A program made the position numbers and the translations under genes. Source: AC-32 sp963715575 (GTDB lineage Bacteria; Actinomycetota; Thermoleophilia; Gaiellales; Gaiellaceae). Taken from it: a stretch of 64,000 nt of DNA. A model generated the notes under the pieces. That model was not told the origin of the DNA. It saw only the letters and a list, made by a program, of their open reading frames with translations, and did not search any database. The stretch is taken from contig OY970250.1 of assembly GCA_963715575.1 (NCBI GenBank), forward strand, positions 434,001 to 498,000, written 5' to 3'. Shown piece after piece: positions 17,309 to 27,136 of the stretch. How positions within the stretch are numbered: the first letter of the stretch is position 1; each line of letters opens with the position of its first letter.

Positions 17309-18373
17309 ATGAGCCGCGTCCTCACCATCCTCGGCTGCTGCGCGCTCCTCGCCACTCCCTCGGCGCTCGCCGGGCGAATCGGCGACGGCGACGGGCACTC
17401 CGCGAAGAAAAGCCGCGCGACGGTCTCCTGGGCCCAGCCCGAGATCCGCTACGTCGTCCAGCACGGCCTGATGGCCAAGACGGTCGCTGCCTTCCGCGCC
17501 GATGACACCCTGACGCAGGGCGAGCTGGCCGCGGTCGTCGCGGGATTGACCAAGCAGCCGGCCGGCACAGTCGCCGCGCCCTCCGCCGCGGTCACCGTCA
17601 CCCAGCTGGACGCGCGCCTCGTCCGCGCACTCGACCTCTCCGACGCGGCCGCCGCCTTCACCGCCGGCGCCCAGGCGGCGGGCCTCGCGACGCCCTTCCG
17701 CTTCGGCACCGAGACGGTGGCGCGGCTGCTCGGGCTGCGCACGAACCACCCCGCAGCCCACGACGACCTCGAGCTGCTGCCCACCGAGCCCGTCACCCGT
17801 GCCGAGACCGCCTACTCCGTCGCCCGCATCCTGCGCTTCAAGGGCTGGGAGACGCAGTTCGTCGAGGACGCGGCCGCCACCTTCGAGCTCCCGCAGCTCG
17901 GCGCCTGGCAGACGCGCGTGCTGAACACGGCCGTCCGCTTCGTCGGCTTCCCCTACGTCTGGGGCGGCACGAGCGAGAAGGCGGAGACGCCGTTCGGCGT
18001 CCAGGCGCACGGCGGCTTCGACTGCTCCGGCTTCGTCTGGCGCGTCTACAAGCTGCAGGCCTATCCGGGCGGCGCCGCGCTCGCCTCGACGCTCAAGGGA
18101 CGCACGACCTACCAGATGAGCGGCGAGGCCGGGCCTGCGAAGCGGATCGGCTTCGCCAAGCTCGCTCCCGGCGACGTCCTCTTCTTCGGCCCGTCCGGCC
18201 CGCGCTCGAAGCCGGCCTCGATCGGCCACACCGGCATCTACCTCGGCGGCGGCTGGATGATCCATTCCTCGGGCCAGGGCGTGGCCGTGACACCGCTGAC
18301 CGGCTGGTACCGCCAGCAGTTCGCCTGGGGCCGCAGGCCGCTCGCCGAAGCCGGCCTGATCGCCACTCGCTAG
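17309..18373 (+). CDS. Secreted NlpC/P60 (C40) cell-wall hydrolase
   Basis: 354 residues with a signal peptide (about 1-21). Residues about 40-190 hold helical, SLH-like segments with TQGELAAVVAGL and VTRAETAYSVARIL, suggesting attachment to the envelope. The NlpC/P60 domain covers about 205-350: catalytic Cys in GGFDCSGFVWRVY, His in GHTGIYLGGGW and a further polar residue in MIHSSGQG. It should cut peptide cross-links or stems in peptidoglycan. Confidence 0.88.
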   Translation: MSRVLTILGCCALLATPSALAGRIGDGDGHSAKKSRATVSWAQPEIRYVVQHGLMAKTVAAFRADDTLTQGELAAVVAGLTKQPAGTVAAPSAAVTVTQLDARLVRALDLSDAAAAFTAGAQAAGLATPFRFGTETVARLLGLRTNHPAAHDDLELLPTEPVTRAETAYSVARILRFKGWETQFVEDAAATFELPQLGAWQTRVLNTAVRFVGFPYVWGGTSEKAETPFGVQAHGGFDCSGFVWRVYKLQAYPGGAALASTLKGRTTYQMSGEAGPAKRIGFAKLAPGDVLFFGPSGPRSKPASIGHTGIYLGGGWMIHSSGQGVAVTPLTGWYRQQFAWGRRPLAEAGLIATR

Positions 18374-18475
18374 CCGACCTGACCCAAATGGAGGTTCACC
18401 CTTCCGGGGGATGTGACGGCGGGCACGAGGATCGAGACTTGTCGGCGTCCTACTAGCACCCTGGGGAGGTTGACG

Positions 18476-18583
18476 TTGCTGCACTGGAGCCCGCGAATCG
18501 TTGCTTTGGTCGCCGTCCTTGCGCTGGTCTTGATCGCGCTCGGTGGCCTCGGCGAAGAGCTCACAAGAAACCTCTACTGGTAG
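18476..18583 (+). CDS. 35-residue membrane peptide upstream of the GGDEF/HD-GYP gene
   Basis: TTG start at 18476, 5-6 nt after GGGGAGG. The product is a short polar start (LHWSPR), one strongly hydrophobic helix rich in Val, Ala and Leu, then GEELTRNLYW and a stop 8 bp before the next gene's ATG. Codon use and the good ribosome site make it likely to be real. Unknown function; it may be a partner of the membrane GGDEF/HD-GYP protein that follows. Confidence 0.6.
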   Translation: MLHWSPRIVALVAVLALVLIALGGLGEELTRNLYW

Positions 18584-18590
18584 GCGTGTA

Positions 18591-20402
18591 ATGACCCACC
18601 GCGTCCTGCCGCCGACGCGCGTCCTTACGGTCATCGTCCCGGTCTGCGCTGCCGGCTTCGCCGTCGCGTGTGCCGCAGCGGCCTCATTCGCCGTCACACC
18701 GCACAAGGCCTCGACGATTCTCGGGCTCGCAGCACTGTTGAGTGCCTCGACGCTGGCCGACCGTTTCCCCGTCCCGGTCGAGGGGATCGACACTGGTGGG
18801 GTCTCGCTCTCGTTCGTCTTCGGCGTCGCTTCGATCGTGCTCTTCGGCTGGGCCGCGGGCCTGCTCGTCGTCTGCCTCGCGCCGGCGATCACGCAGGTGC
18901 TCGAGCAGCGGCCGGCGATGCGGGTCGCCTACAACGTCTCGGTCGTGGCACTCGCCGCCACCGCCGCGGGTCTGGTCTCGGCGCCCCTGAACGGTGAGGG
19001 CGCGAGCGGCGTGCTCGCTCGTGTCGGCGCGGCCGCCTCCGCCCAGTACGCGGTGAACCTGCTGCTGATCACCGCGGTCGTCGCCGTCAGCGCGCGCCGC
19101 TCGGTCTTCTCGCTGACGAAGACCAACATCCGCGTCACGATCGTCCCCTTCTCGCTGATGGCCTCCGCGGCGCTGATGCTGGTCGTGCTCTGGGAGCGCT
19201 CGCCGTTCCTCTCGGTCGCCCTCGTGGGGCCGCTGCTCGCGATCCAGCTCTACCAGCGCGCGATCGTCGGGGCGCTGCGCGCGATGCGCCTCGCCCTCAC
19301 CGATCCGCTCACGGGCCTCGGCAATCACCGCCACTTCCATGAACGGCTCGAGCGGGAGCTACGGAACGCTCACGAGAAAAGTCTGCCGCTCACCCTCTGC
19401 CTGGTCGACGTCGACGACTTCAAGCGGATCAACGACCGTTTCGGTCATCCCGCCGGCGACCGGGTGCTGTCGCGGCTCGCCTCCCGCCTGCGGCAGACGG
19501 GCGAGGCGTTCCGGCTCGGCGGCGACGAGTTCGCGCTGCTCCTCCCCGGCTACGACGAGAACAGCGCGCTCACCGCGGCGACGTCGGTCGTCGAGCGCAT
19601 CGCGGCGCTGGAGCTCGAGCAGATCGGCTCCGTCACCGTCAGCGTGGGCGTCGCGACCTCGCCGGCGCACGCAGGCGACCGCGATGACCTCATCCGCCTG
19701 GCCGACAGCGCGCTCTACTGGGCGAAGGAGTACGGCAAGAACCGCGTCCGCGCCTACCGGCCCGACGTGATCGAGCTCGCCGAGCTGAAGCGGCTCGCGA
19801 GCGGGCCCGACCGGGCCGCGCGCTTTCGGGCCGCGGCCAGCCTCGCCCGCGCCGTCGACGCCCGCGACGTCTACACCGGCAGCCACTCGCAGCGCGTCGC
19901 CGAGCTCGCCGCGCGGATGGCACGCCGCCTCGGGCTTCCGGACGAGGACGTCGAGCTGACGCGCCTCGCGGCCAGCCTGCACGACCTCGGCAAGCTCGCC
20001 ATTCCGGAGGAGATTTTGCGCAAGCCCGGCCCGCTGACGGAGCCCGAGCGGATGGTGCTGGAACGCCACCCGCAGATCGGGTTCCGGATGCTGGAGAGCC
20101 TGGGCGTGGATCCGGTCGCCGAGTGGGTACTTCACCACCACGAGCGCTGGGACGGGAGCGGCTACCCGGACGGGCTGCCCGGCGACCGGATCCCGCTCGG
20201 GGCACGGATCATCTTCGTCGCGGACGCCTACGACGCGATGACGTCGGAGCGGGTCTACCGCCGGCGGGTGCTCGCGGAGCAGGCGGTCGCCGAGCTGCGG
20301 CGTTGCGCCGGGACGCAGTTCGACCCGGAGATCGTCGACGCCCTGGCCGACGAGCTCGCCGCAAGCGAAGAGCCTCGCCGGGTGGCCGCGGTCGCCTCGT
20401 AG
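18591..20402 (+). CDS. Membrane GGDEF and HD-GYP protein (cyclic-di-GMP turnover)
   Basis: 603 residues from the ATG at 18591. About eight membrane helices occupy residues 8-225. The GGDEF domain (about 235-395) has TDPLTGLGNHRHF and an intact RLGGDEFALLLP. The HD-GYP domain (about 410-590) has the HDLGK pair and HHHERWDGSGYPDGLPG, so the phosphodiesterase site looks complete. The two domains could make and break c-di-GMP, with one usually dominating. No sensor domain other than the membrane part. Second c-di-GMP gene in the window besides the one at 23434. Confidence 0.93.
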   Translation: MTHRVLPPTRVLTVIVPVCAAGFAVACAAAASFAVTPHKASTILGLAALLSASTLADRFPVPVEGIDTGGVSLSFVFGVASIVLFGWAAGLLVVCLAPAITQVLEQRPAMRVAYNVSVVALAATAAGLVSAPLNGEGASGVLARVGAAASAQYAVNLLLITAVVAVSARRSVFSLTKTNIRVTIVPFSLMASAALMLVVLWERSPFLSVALVGPLLAIQLYQRAIVGALRAMRLALTDPLTGLGNHRHFHERLERELRNAHEKSLPLTLCLVDVDDFKRINDRFGHPAGDRVLSRLASRLRQTGEAFRLGGDEFALLLPGYDENSALTAATSVVERIAALELEQIGSVTVSVGVATSPAHAGDRDDLIRLADSALYWAKEYGKNRVRAYRPDVIELAELKRLASGPDRAARFRAAASLARAVDARDVYTGSHSQRVAELAARMARRLGLPDEDVELTRLAASLHDLGKLAIPEEILRKPGPLTEPERMVLERHPQIGFRMLESLGVDPVAEWVLHHHERWDGSGYPDGLPGDRIPLGARIIFVADAYDAMTSERVYRRRVLAEQAVAELRRCAGTQFDPEIVDALADELAASEEPRRVAAVAS

Positions 20403-20412
20403 GCGTCACACA

Positions 20413-20502
20413 TTCGTCACGGCCCGGCACAGACACGCGCAGGGTTCGCCGATACGCTCGCCTCGGGGAGGAGGCCGGGCGAACCGTAGTTAGGGACGAA
20501 TC
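20413..20502. ncRNA. Candidate structured RNA: three nested inverted repeats
   Basis: In the 103-bp gap between two tail-to-tail genes. Outer stem ATTCGTC/GACGAAT (20413-20419, 20496-20502), middle stem GGTTCGCC/GGCGAACC (20444-20451, 20479-20486), inner stem GCCTC/GAGGC (20461-20465, 20472-20476). All are perfect. It matches no riboswitch class I know, and strand is unclear. It may instead be an elaborate bidirectional terminator, though there is no T run. Confidence 0.35.
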
Positions 20503-20505
20503 CGA

Positions 20506-22071
<1,566 letters not shown>

Positions 22072-22078
22072 GGCGGCG

Positions 22079-22084
22079 AATGTA
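22079..22084 (-). promoter_or_regulatory. -10 box TACATT of pccB
   Basis: TACATT on the minus strand, 7 nt before the GTG at 22071. Confidence 0.55.
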
Positions 22085-22178
22085 CCGCCTCCCTCGAACG
22101 GGTGCCGCCAAGATCCCCTCGCCGGGGGACTCGGATCCCCCTCGAAGCGCCTTTAGTACGTGGGCGGAACTGCGGCTT

Positions 22179-23384
22179 ATGAGCAACGAGATGCGGCGAA
22201 CACCCCCTGATCGGACCAATCGGCTACCGGCGCCTCGCGCCGTGCTCGTGCCGCGGTCCCGGCTCGCCCCGCTCGCGATCGCGCTGCCACTCGTGCTGGG
22301 CCTCTGGCTGACGATCGGGCTGCCGATCCTTGCCGAAGTCTCAGGCACCGCGGGGGGCGGCGGCTCGATGCGCGACTTCCTCTTCGGGGCGGCGGCCGCG
22401 AGCGGGTCCCCCGGCTCGGGAGGAGACACGCGCGACCCGGGAGCTGGCACCGTCGCTGCCGCGGTCGTCGATCCGAGGATCGTGCGCGAAGTACGCCTGG
22501 AGCGGATCCGCGAGCGGGCCATCCTCTACGTCACCCAGCGTCGGCGAAACGGAGAGCACAAGCCCAGCCCGGGTCGCAACGTCCACAACCCGCTGCCGCA
22601 GCACGACCGCAACTTCGATCCCTCGACCTCTCCGTTGAGCGCTCCGCCTCCCGCACCGCCGCCTCCCCGTCCCCCGGTCCCACTTCCGTCGCCGGCGCCC
22701 GTCCCGCCGCCGCCTCCCGTCCCCGATCTGCCTCCGCCTCCGCCTGCGCCGGTTCCTCCGCCGCCGCCTCCTCCGCCCCCGCCCCCGGTCTCGCCTCCTC
22801 CGCCACCGCCGCCGCCTCCTCCTCCGCCGGTTCCTCCGCCTCCGCCTCCGCCGGTTTCTCCGCCTCCTCCGCCACCGCCGCCGCCGCCTCCTCCGCCTCC
22901 TCCGCCACCGCCGCCGCTTCCTCCGTCCCCTCCGACCTTCCCGCCGACTACGCTGCCGGCGCCCGCCGACGTGCAGACGGTCGACGCCGGGCTGAGCGGC
23001 AAGCCGGAGGCAGGTGACGTGGTCGTCCTCACGTACGGCGGTGCGGTGAACCCCGACTTGATCCTCTCGGGCTGGGACGGCTCGACGACCACCGTGACCG
23101 CCCACATCGACACGTACAACTCCGACGACTGGCTCTACTTCATGGACGCTGCCGACAGCACGTGGTTGTCCGGCCTCGGCGGCGTCGACCTGGTCGGCGA
23201 CTACGCGAACCCAGCCGGGGCGACCTTCACGAACTCGCTAATGACCCTCGCGGGGAGCACGGTCACGATCGTGCTCGGCACCGCCTCCAACCACATCTTC
23301 CGCGATACGTCCGCTCAGGACATGGTCTGGTGGACGTACCACGGCAACGTCGGCGAGTCGGGCCTCTCGGACCAGAACTTCTGA
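22179..23384 (+). CDS. Membrane-anchored or secreted proline-rich surface protein
   Basis: 401 residues from the ATG at 22179 (a second ATG lies four codons later). A positively charged start and one hydrophobic segment at about 28-50 form a signal anchor. Residues about 150-265 are nearly pure Pro with scattered Val and Ser, a stiff spacer of over 100 residues. A C-terminal domain (about 275-401) follows, rich in Thr, Ser, Asp and aromatic residues, with no Cys and no known motif. The shape suggests a domain held out through the cell wall. Function unknown. Confidence 0.75.
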   Translation: MSNEMRRTPPDRTNRLPAPRAVLVPRSRLAPLAIALPLVLGLWLTIGLPILAEVSGTAGGGGSMRDFLFGAAAASGSPGSGGDTRDPGAGTVAAAVVDPRIVREVRLERIRERAILYVTQRRRNGEHKPSPGRNVHNPLPQHDRNFDPSTSPLSAPPPAPPPPRPPVPLPSPAPVPPPPPVPDLPPPPPAPVPPPPPPPPPPPVSPPPPPPPPPPPPVPPPPPPPVSPPPPPPPPPPPPPPPPPPPLPPSPPTFPPTTLPAPADVQTVDAGLSGKPEAGDVVVLTYGGAVNPDLILSGWDGSTTTVTAHIDTYNSDDWLYFMDAADSTWLSGLGGVDLVGDYANPAGATFTNSLMTLAGSTVTIVLGTASNHIFRDTSAQDMVWWTYHGNVGESGLSDQNF

Positions 23385-23433
23385 CCCTCGTTCTCGGCTC
23401 AAGTAAGCCGGTTTCGAGGCCGATAAGAGACCG

Positions 23434-24864
23434 ATGAGCTCTGCGGCCACACCTACGGCCGCCGAACAGCAGCATGCGGCTCCGCGCCGCCGGCGGCAGA
23501 CGAAGCCTCCGGTCACGCGGCGCTCCGCGATCCAGCTCTTGATCGGCGTCCTGATCGTCGGCGCGATCCCGATCTTCTCGACCGTCCGGATCCTGCAGGC
23601 AAACGCGCTGCGCAACGAGCAGGCCCGGGCGGATTCCGTGCTCGGCGACCAGCTTCAGAACGGGCTGCGCGAGCTGGGCCGCCTTGGCGACAACGCTTCC
23701 ACGACGGCGCACGACCTCGCGGGTTCGCCGGTCGTCCAGCGGGCCGTCATCACCCACGACCGCGCGACTCTGCGCCGGGTGGCCGGGCGCGCTCCTGGAC
23801 TGGCGATCTACCTCGGCTCGAAGCGGGTCGCGAGCGGCAATCCCGGACCGGGCGTCCAGCGCGCGATCTGGCTCACGGTCAACGGTGTCCGCGCGGCGAA
23901 GATCGTCGCGAGCGTCCCGCTCGGCCCCGGCATGTCAGCGCGCCTCACCCAGGACGCGCCGCACGGGCGCGGAGACAGGCTCGTCCTGACGAAGCGAGGC
24001 CGCGTGCTAGGCGGAGGCGTCTTCACGACGAAGGGCAGAATCGTGCGGCTGGGCGGCGTCGACTACCGCGGGCTGCCGGCGCTGGTGCCCGACGCGAACG
24101 GCATCCGCCTGATCGCTCTCCGGCCCAAGCACGTGATCGACGCGAACGTCGCTCCCTACCAGGCCCGGGTGCGCTACGCGGCGCTCGGATCGTTCTCGCT
24201 GCTGATCCTGGTCGCGCTCCTGTTCGCCGGCCCGATCATGCGCCTCCTCGGCGATTTCCGGCGAGTAGCCTCTCAGGCCACGACCGACAGCCTCACCGGC
24301 CTTGCAAACCGGCGCACGCTCGACGAGGAGCTCGTGCTCGAGTGGCGCCGCGCGGACCGCGTCGGCGACTCGCTCGCGTTCGTCCTGCTCGACCTCGACG
24401 ACTTCAAGCAGGTCAACGACACCCATGGCCATCAAGCCGGCGACGCAGTCCTGCGCGCGGTCGGCGAGGTGCTGCTCGGCGGTGTCCGCCAGGTCGACCT
24501 CGCCTGCCGATACGGCGGCGAGGAGTTCGCGCTGATCCTCCCTGAGACCGACCTCCCCGGCGCGCTCAAGCTCGCGCAGCGCTTGAGGGTCGCGCTCGAG
24601 AAGACCCCGATCGAGGTTGCAGCAGGCAAGACGCTGCAGGTGACGGCGAGCTTCGGGGTCGCGCTGAAGGACGAGCTGCCCTCCGCGGACGAGCTCGTCG
24701 CCGTCGCCGACGAGGCGCTGTACGCGGCCAAGCGAGCCGGCAAGAACCGCGTCATGCCGGACCCCGCGAACGGGTGCGAAGAGCCCACGAAGCCGGAGCG
24801 CCGCAAGCCCAAGAAGGCTGTCGCTCCGCGGACGCGCACAACACGGGCCAAGGGCGAGATCTAA
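23434..24864 (+). CDS. Membrane diguanylate cyclase with extracytoplasmic sensor region
   Basis: 476 residues. Basic N-terminus, helix at about 32-52, a roughly 190-residue outer region resembling double-Cache/CHASE-type sensors, helix at about 248-270, then a GGDEF domain at about 285-445 with TDSLTGLANRRTLDEE, DLDDFKQVNDTHGHQAGD and an intact RYGGEEFALILPE. It should make c-di-GMP from two GTP. The tail is Lys/Arg-rich. It could respond to the state of the envelope proteins encoded around it; that is inference. Confidence 0.92.
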   Translation: MSSAATPTAAEQQHAAPRRRRQTKPPVTRRSAIQLLIGVLIVGAIPIFSTVRILQANALRNEQARADSVLGDQLQNGLRELGRLGDNASTTAHDLAGSPVVQRAVITHDRATLRRVAGRAPGLAIYLGSKRVASGNPGPGVQRAIWLTVNGVRAAKIVASVPLGPGMSARLTQDAPHGRGDRLVLTKRGRVLGGGVFTTKGRIVRLGGVDYRGLPALVPDANGIRLIALRPKHVIDANVAPYQARVRYAALGSFSLLILVALLFAGPIMRLLGDFRRVASQATTDSLTGLANRRTLDEELVLEWRRADRVGDSLAFVLLDLDDFKQVNDTHGHQAGDAVLRAVGEVLLGGVRQVDLACRYGGEEFALILPETDLPGALKLAQRLRVALEKTPIEVAAGKTLQVTASFGVALKDELPSADELVAVADEALYAAKRAGKNRVMPDPANGCEEPTKPERRKPKKAVAPRTRTTRAKGEI

Positions 24865-24885
24865 CCCAGCTGAATCCGGCCGGAC

Positions 24886-24891
24886 TAGACT
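24886..24891 (+). promoter_or_regulatory. -10 box TAGACT of the PLP-enzyme gene
   Basis: TAGACT, 7 nt before the GTG at 24899. Confidence 0.55.
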
Positions 24892-24898
24892 CGTCGCC

Positions 24899-25855
24899 GT
24901 GGAGCCGCTCGACCGCGCGACGATCTGGCCCTACCGGGAGGGCGAGCCGGGCGAGCTGTACTACCAGCGCTACGCCCACCCGAACGCGCTCGCGGCCGAG
25001 GCCAAGCTCGGGGAGCTCGAGGGCGGCGAGGCGCTCGTCTTCCCCTCCGGCGCCGGTGCGACGACGGGGCTCGTGCTGGCCCTGCTGGAGCCGGGGCAGA
25101 CGATAGCGCTCGCCGAGGGCGGCTACTACGGCACCGGCGTGCTCTTCGATGCGCTCGAGCGCTGGGGCGTGCGCAACGTGGAGTTCGACCAGACCGGCCC
25201 GCCGCCCGAGGGCGTCGATCTCGTCTGGCTCGAGGCGCCCTCAAACCCGTTCCTGACCATGCCGGATCTCGAGGCCGCCGCGGCCTCGCCGGCGCGGGTG
25301 GTGGTCGACTCGACCGCCGCGACGCCCGTCTACCTCCGCCCGCTCGAGCACGGAGCCGACTTCGCGCTCCACAGCGCGACGAAGTACCTCGGCGGCCATG
25401 ACGACGTACTGCTGGGCGCGGTCGCCTGCGGCTCGGCCGAGGATGCCGAACGCCTGCGCCAGTTCCGCGGCCGCACCGGGATCGTCGCCGCGCCCGACCC
25501 CTGTTGGCTGCTCTCGCGCTCGCTGAAGACCCTCCGGGTGCGGATGGAGCGCCACACCGCCACCGCCACGGCGATCGCCGATCGGCTGAGCGACCACCCG
25601 GCGGTCGAGGTCGTCCGCTATCCCGGCTTCGGCGGCCTGCTCTCGTTCGACGTCGCCGACGGAGAGGCCGCTCGCAAGGTCGAGACCTCGCTCCGAACGA
25701 TCGAGAACGCCACCAGCCTCGGAGGCGTCGAGTCGGTGCTGGAGTCGCGCACGCGCTGGGAAGGCGACCGCGTGCCGCCGGGGCTGCTGCGGCTGAGCGT
25801 CGGCCTCGAAGACGTGGACGAGCTCTGGGCCGACCTCGCGCAAGCCTTGGGTTGA
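24899..25855 (+). CDS. Cys/Met-metabolism PLP-dependent enzyme (cystathionine gamma-synthase/lyase family)
   Basis: 318 residues, shorter than the usual 380-400; the N-terminal arm is reduced so the protein starts almost at the YYQRYAHPNALAAEAKL segment. PLP contacts: SGAGATTGL, Asp137 in VVVDSTAAT, and the Schiff-base Lys162 in LHSATKYLGGHDD. The C-terminal domain is also short. Members make or cleave cystathionine or use O-acyl-homoserine; the exact reaction is uncertain. Its TGA overlaps the TTG of the downstream glycosyltransferase. Confidence 0.85.
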   Translation: MEPLDRATIWPYREGEPGELYYQRYAHPNALAAEAKLGELEGGEALVFPSGAGATTGLVLALLEPGQTIALAEGGYYGTGVLFDALERWGVRNVEFDQTGPPPEGVDLVWLEAPSNPFLTMPDLEAAAASPARVVVDSTAATPVYLRPLEHGADFALHSATKYLGGHDDVLLGAVACGSAEDAERLRQFRGRTGIVAAPDPCWLLSRSLKTLRVRMERHTATATAIADRLSDHPAVEVVRYPGFGGLLSFDVADGEAARKVETSLRTIENATSLGGVESVLESRTRWEGDRVPPGLLRLSVGLEDVDELWADLAQALG

Positions 25856-27113
25856 GCACCTACGTCTTCTTTCCCGAGGCGCCTTCGGCCCGACGAACAA
25901 CTGCGTCGGGATCGGCCGCGTCCTGCTCGAGCGCGGCGAGCGGATCGTGTTCGTGATCGAGGAATCGTTCGCCGGCACGCTCGAGGTGCAGGGCTTCGAG
26001 GAGGCGCTGATGCGCCTCAAGCCCGCACCCGAGGTCGAGGAGGCTCCGGGCCAGTTCTGGAAGGACTTCGTCCGCGACACGGCGCCCGAGTTCCGCAAGC
26101 CGACGATCGACCAGCTCGAGAGCTTCGTGCTCCCCGTGTGGCAGGAGCTCGTCGACGGCGCTCGCTACGTGGACGAGCGGCTCGCCGAGATCTTCGGCGA
26201 GCTCGAGCCGGACGTGATCGTCCAGGACAACGTGGTCGGCTTCCCGGCCGTGCTCGCCTCGGGCCGGCCATGGGTGCGAATCGTCTCCTGCAATCCGCTC
26301 GAGCTGAAGGACCCGGCGCTGCCGCCGGTCTTCTCCGGCTACCGCACCGGCGACCGGGTAGGCTGGGACGAGTTCCGCGAGCGCTACCGCCAGCTGCACG
26401 AACCCCTGCAGCGCGACTTCTCGGCGTTCTGCGAGGAGCGCGGTGCGCCGCCGCTGCCGGAGCTCGAGTTCGTTCACGAGTCGCCGTGGCTGAACCTCTA
26501 CCTCTACCCCGCCGAGGCCGACTACGAGCGCTCCCGGCCGCTCGGGGAGCGCTGGCACCGGCTCGACTCCTGCGTGCGCTCGGTGAACGAGCCGTTCGAG
26601 CCGCCTCCCGGCGACGATGCGCTTGCGTACGTCAGCCTCGGCAGCCTGGGTTCGGCCGACGTCGAGCTGATGAACCGCCTTGTCGCCGCGCTCGCCGAGA
26701 CGCCGCACCGCTACGTCGTCAGCAAGGGCCCGCAGCACGAGTCGATCGAGCTCGCGCCGAATATGACCGGCGCCGAGTTCCTGCCGCAGCCGGCGATCCT
26801 GCCGCAGGTCGACCTCGTGATCACGCACGGCGGCAACAACACGGTCACCGAGTCGATCCACTTCGGCAAGCCGATGGTCGTGCTGCCGCTCTTCTGGGAC
26901 CAGCACGACAACGCGCAGCGCATGACCGAGCGCGGCTTTGGCGTGCGGCTGCCGACCTACGAGTTCGAGGACGCGCAGCTGCATGAGGCGATCGACCGCC
27001 TGCTCTCGACGCCGAACGCTGGGCTGGCGGAGGGGTCACTGCGGCTCCAGTCGCAACCCGGCACGGTTCGCGCCGCCGGCCTGATCGAAGAGGTGGGCGG
27101 CGCGCACCCGTAG
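25852..27113 (+). pseudogene. Glycosyltransferase (MGT/UGT type) with a frameshift near its start
   Basis: Starting at the TTG that overlaps the previous stop, the frame reads MSTYVFFPE, then from about 25877 the rest of the protein continues in another frame as GAFGPTNNCVGIGRVLLE and on to 27113. Restoring one G in the run at 25876-25879 joins both parts into a normal GT1-like N-terminus. The remaining 410 or so residues are intact: C-terminal nucleotide-sugar domain with YVSLGSLGSADVELM and VDLVITHGGNNTVTE. Either a sequencing or assembly error or a real inactivation; an internal GTG at 25947 would lose the first Rossmann strand. Confidence 0.8.
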
Positions 27114-27125
27114 CGCGCGCCGCCC
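27095..27125. terminator. 11-bp perfect inverted repeat between convergent genes
   Basis: GGGCGGCGCGC, 9-nt loop containing the glycosyltransferase stop codon, GCGCGCCGCCC. It lies between two tail-to-tail genes and can serve both directions. There is no clear T run, which is common in GC-rich actinobacterial terminators. Confidence 0.6.
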
Positions 27126-27136
27126 GTTGCGCGCCG

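Noticed and set aside
20413..20502. Known c-di-GMP or c-di-AMP riboswitch
   Set aside because: The conserved core bases of the GEMM and ydaO classes are absent, and no gene starts just downstream on either strand.
22526..23119. Glycine-rich frame antisense to the proline-rod gene
   Set aside because: It only reflects the CCN codons of the proline run; no ribosome site or promoter, while the plus-strand frame has a membrane anchor and a real C-terminal domain.
25947..27113. Glycosyltransferase starting normally at the GTG at 25947
   Set aside because: This would lose the first Rossmann strand and glycine loop, which are encoded just upstream in two frames that join with one added base.
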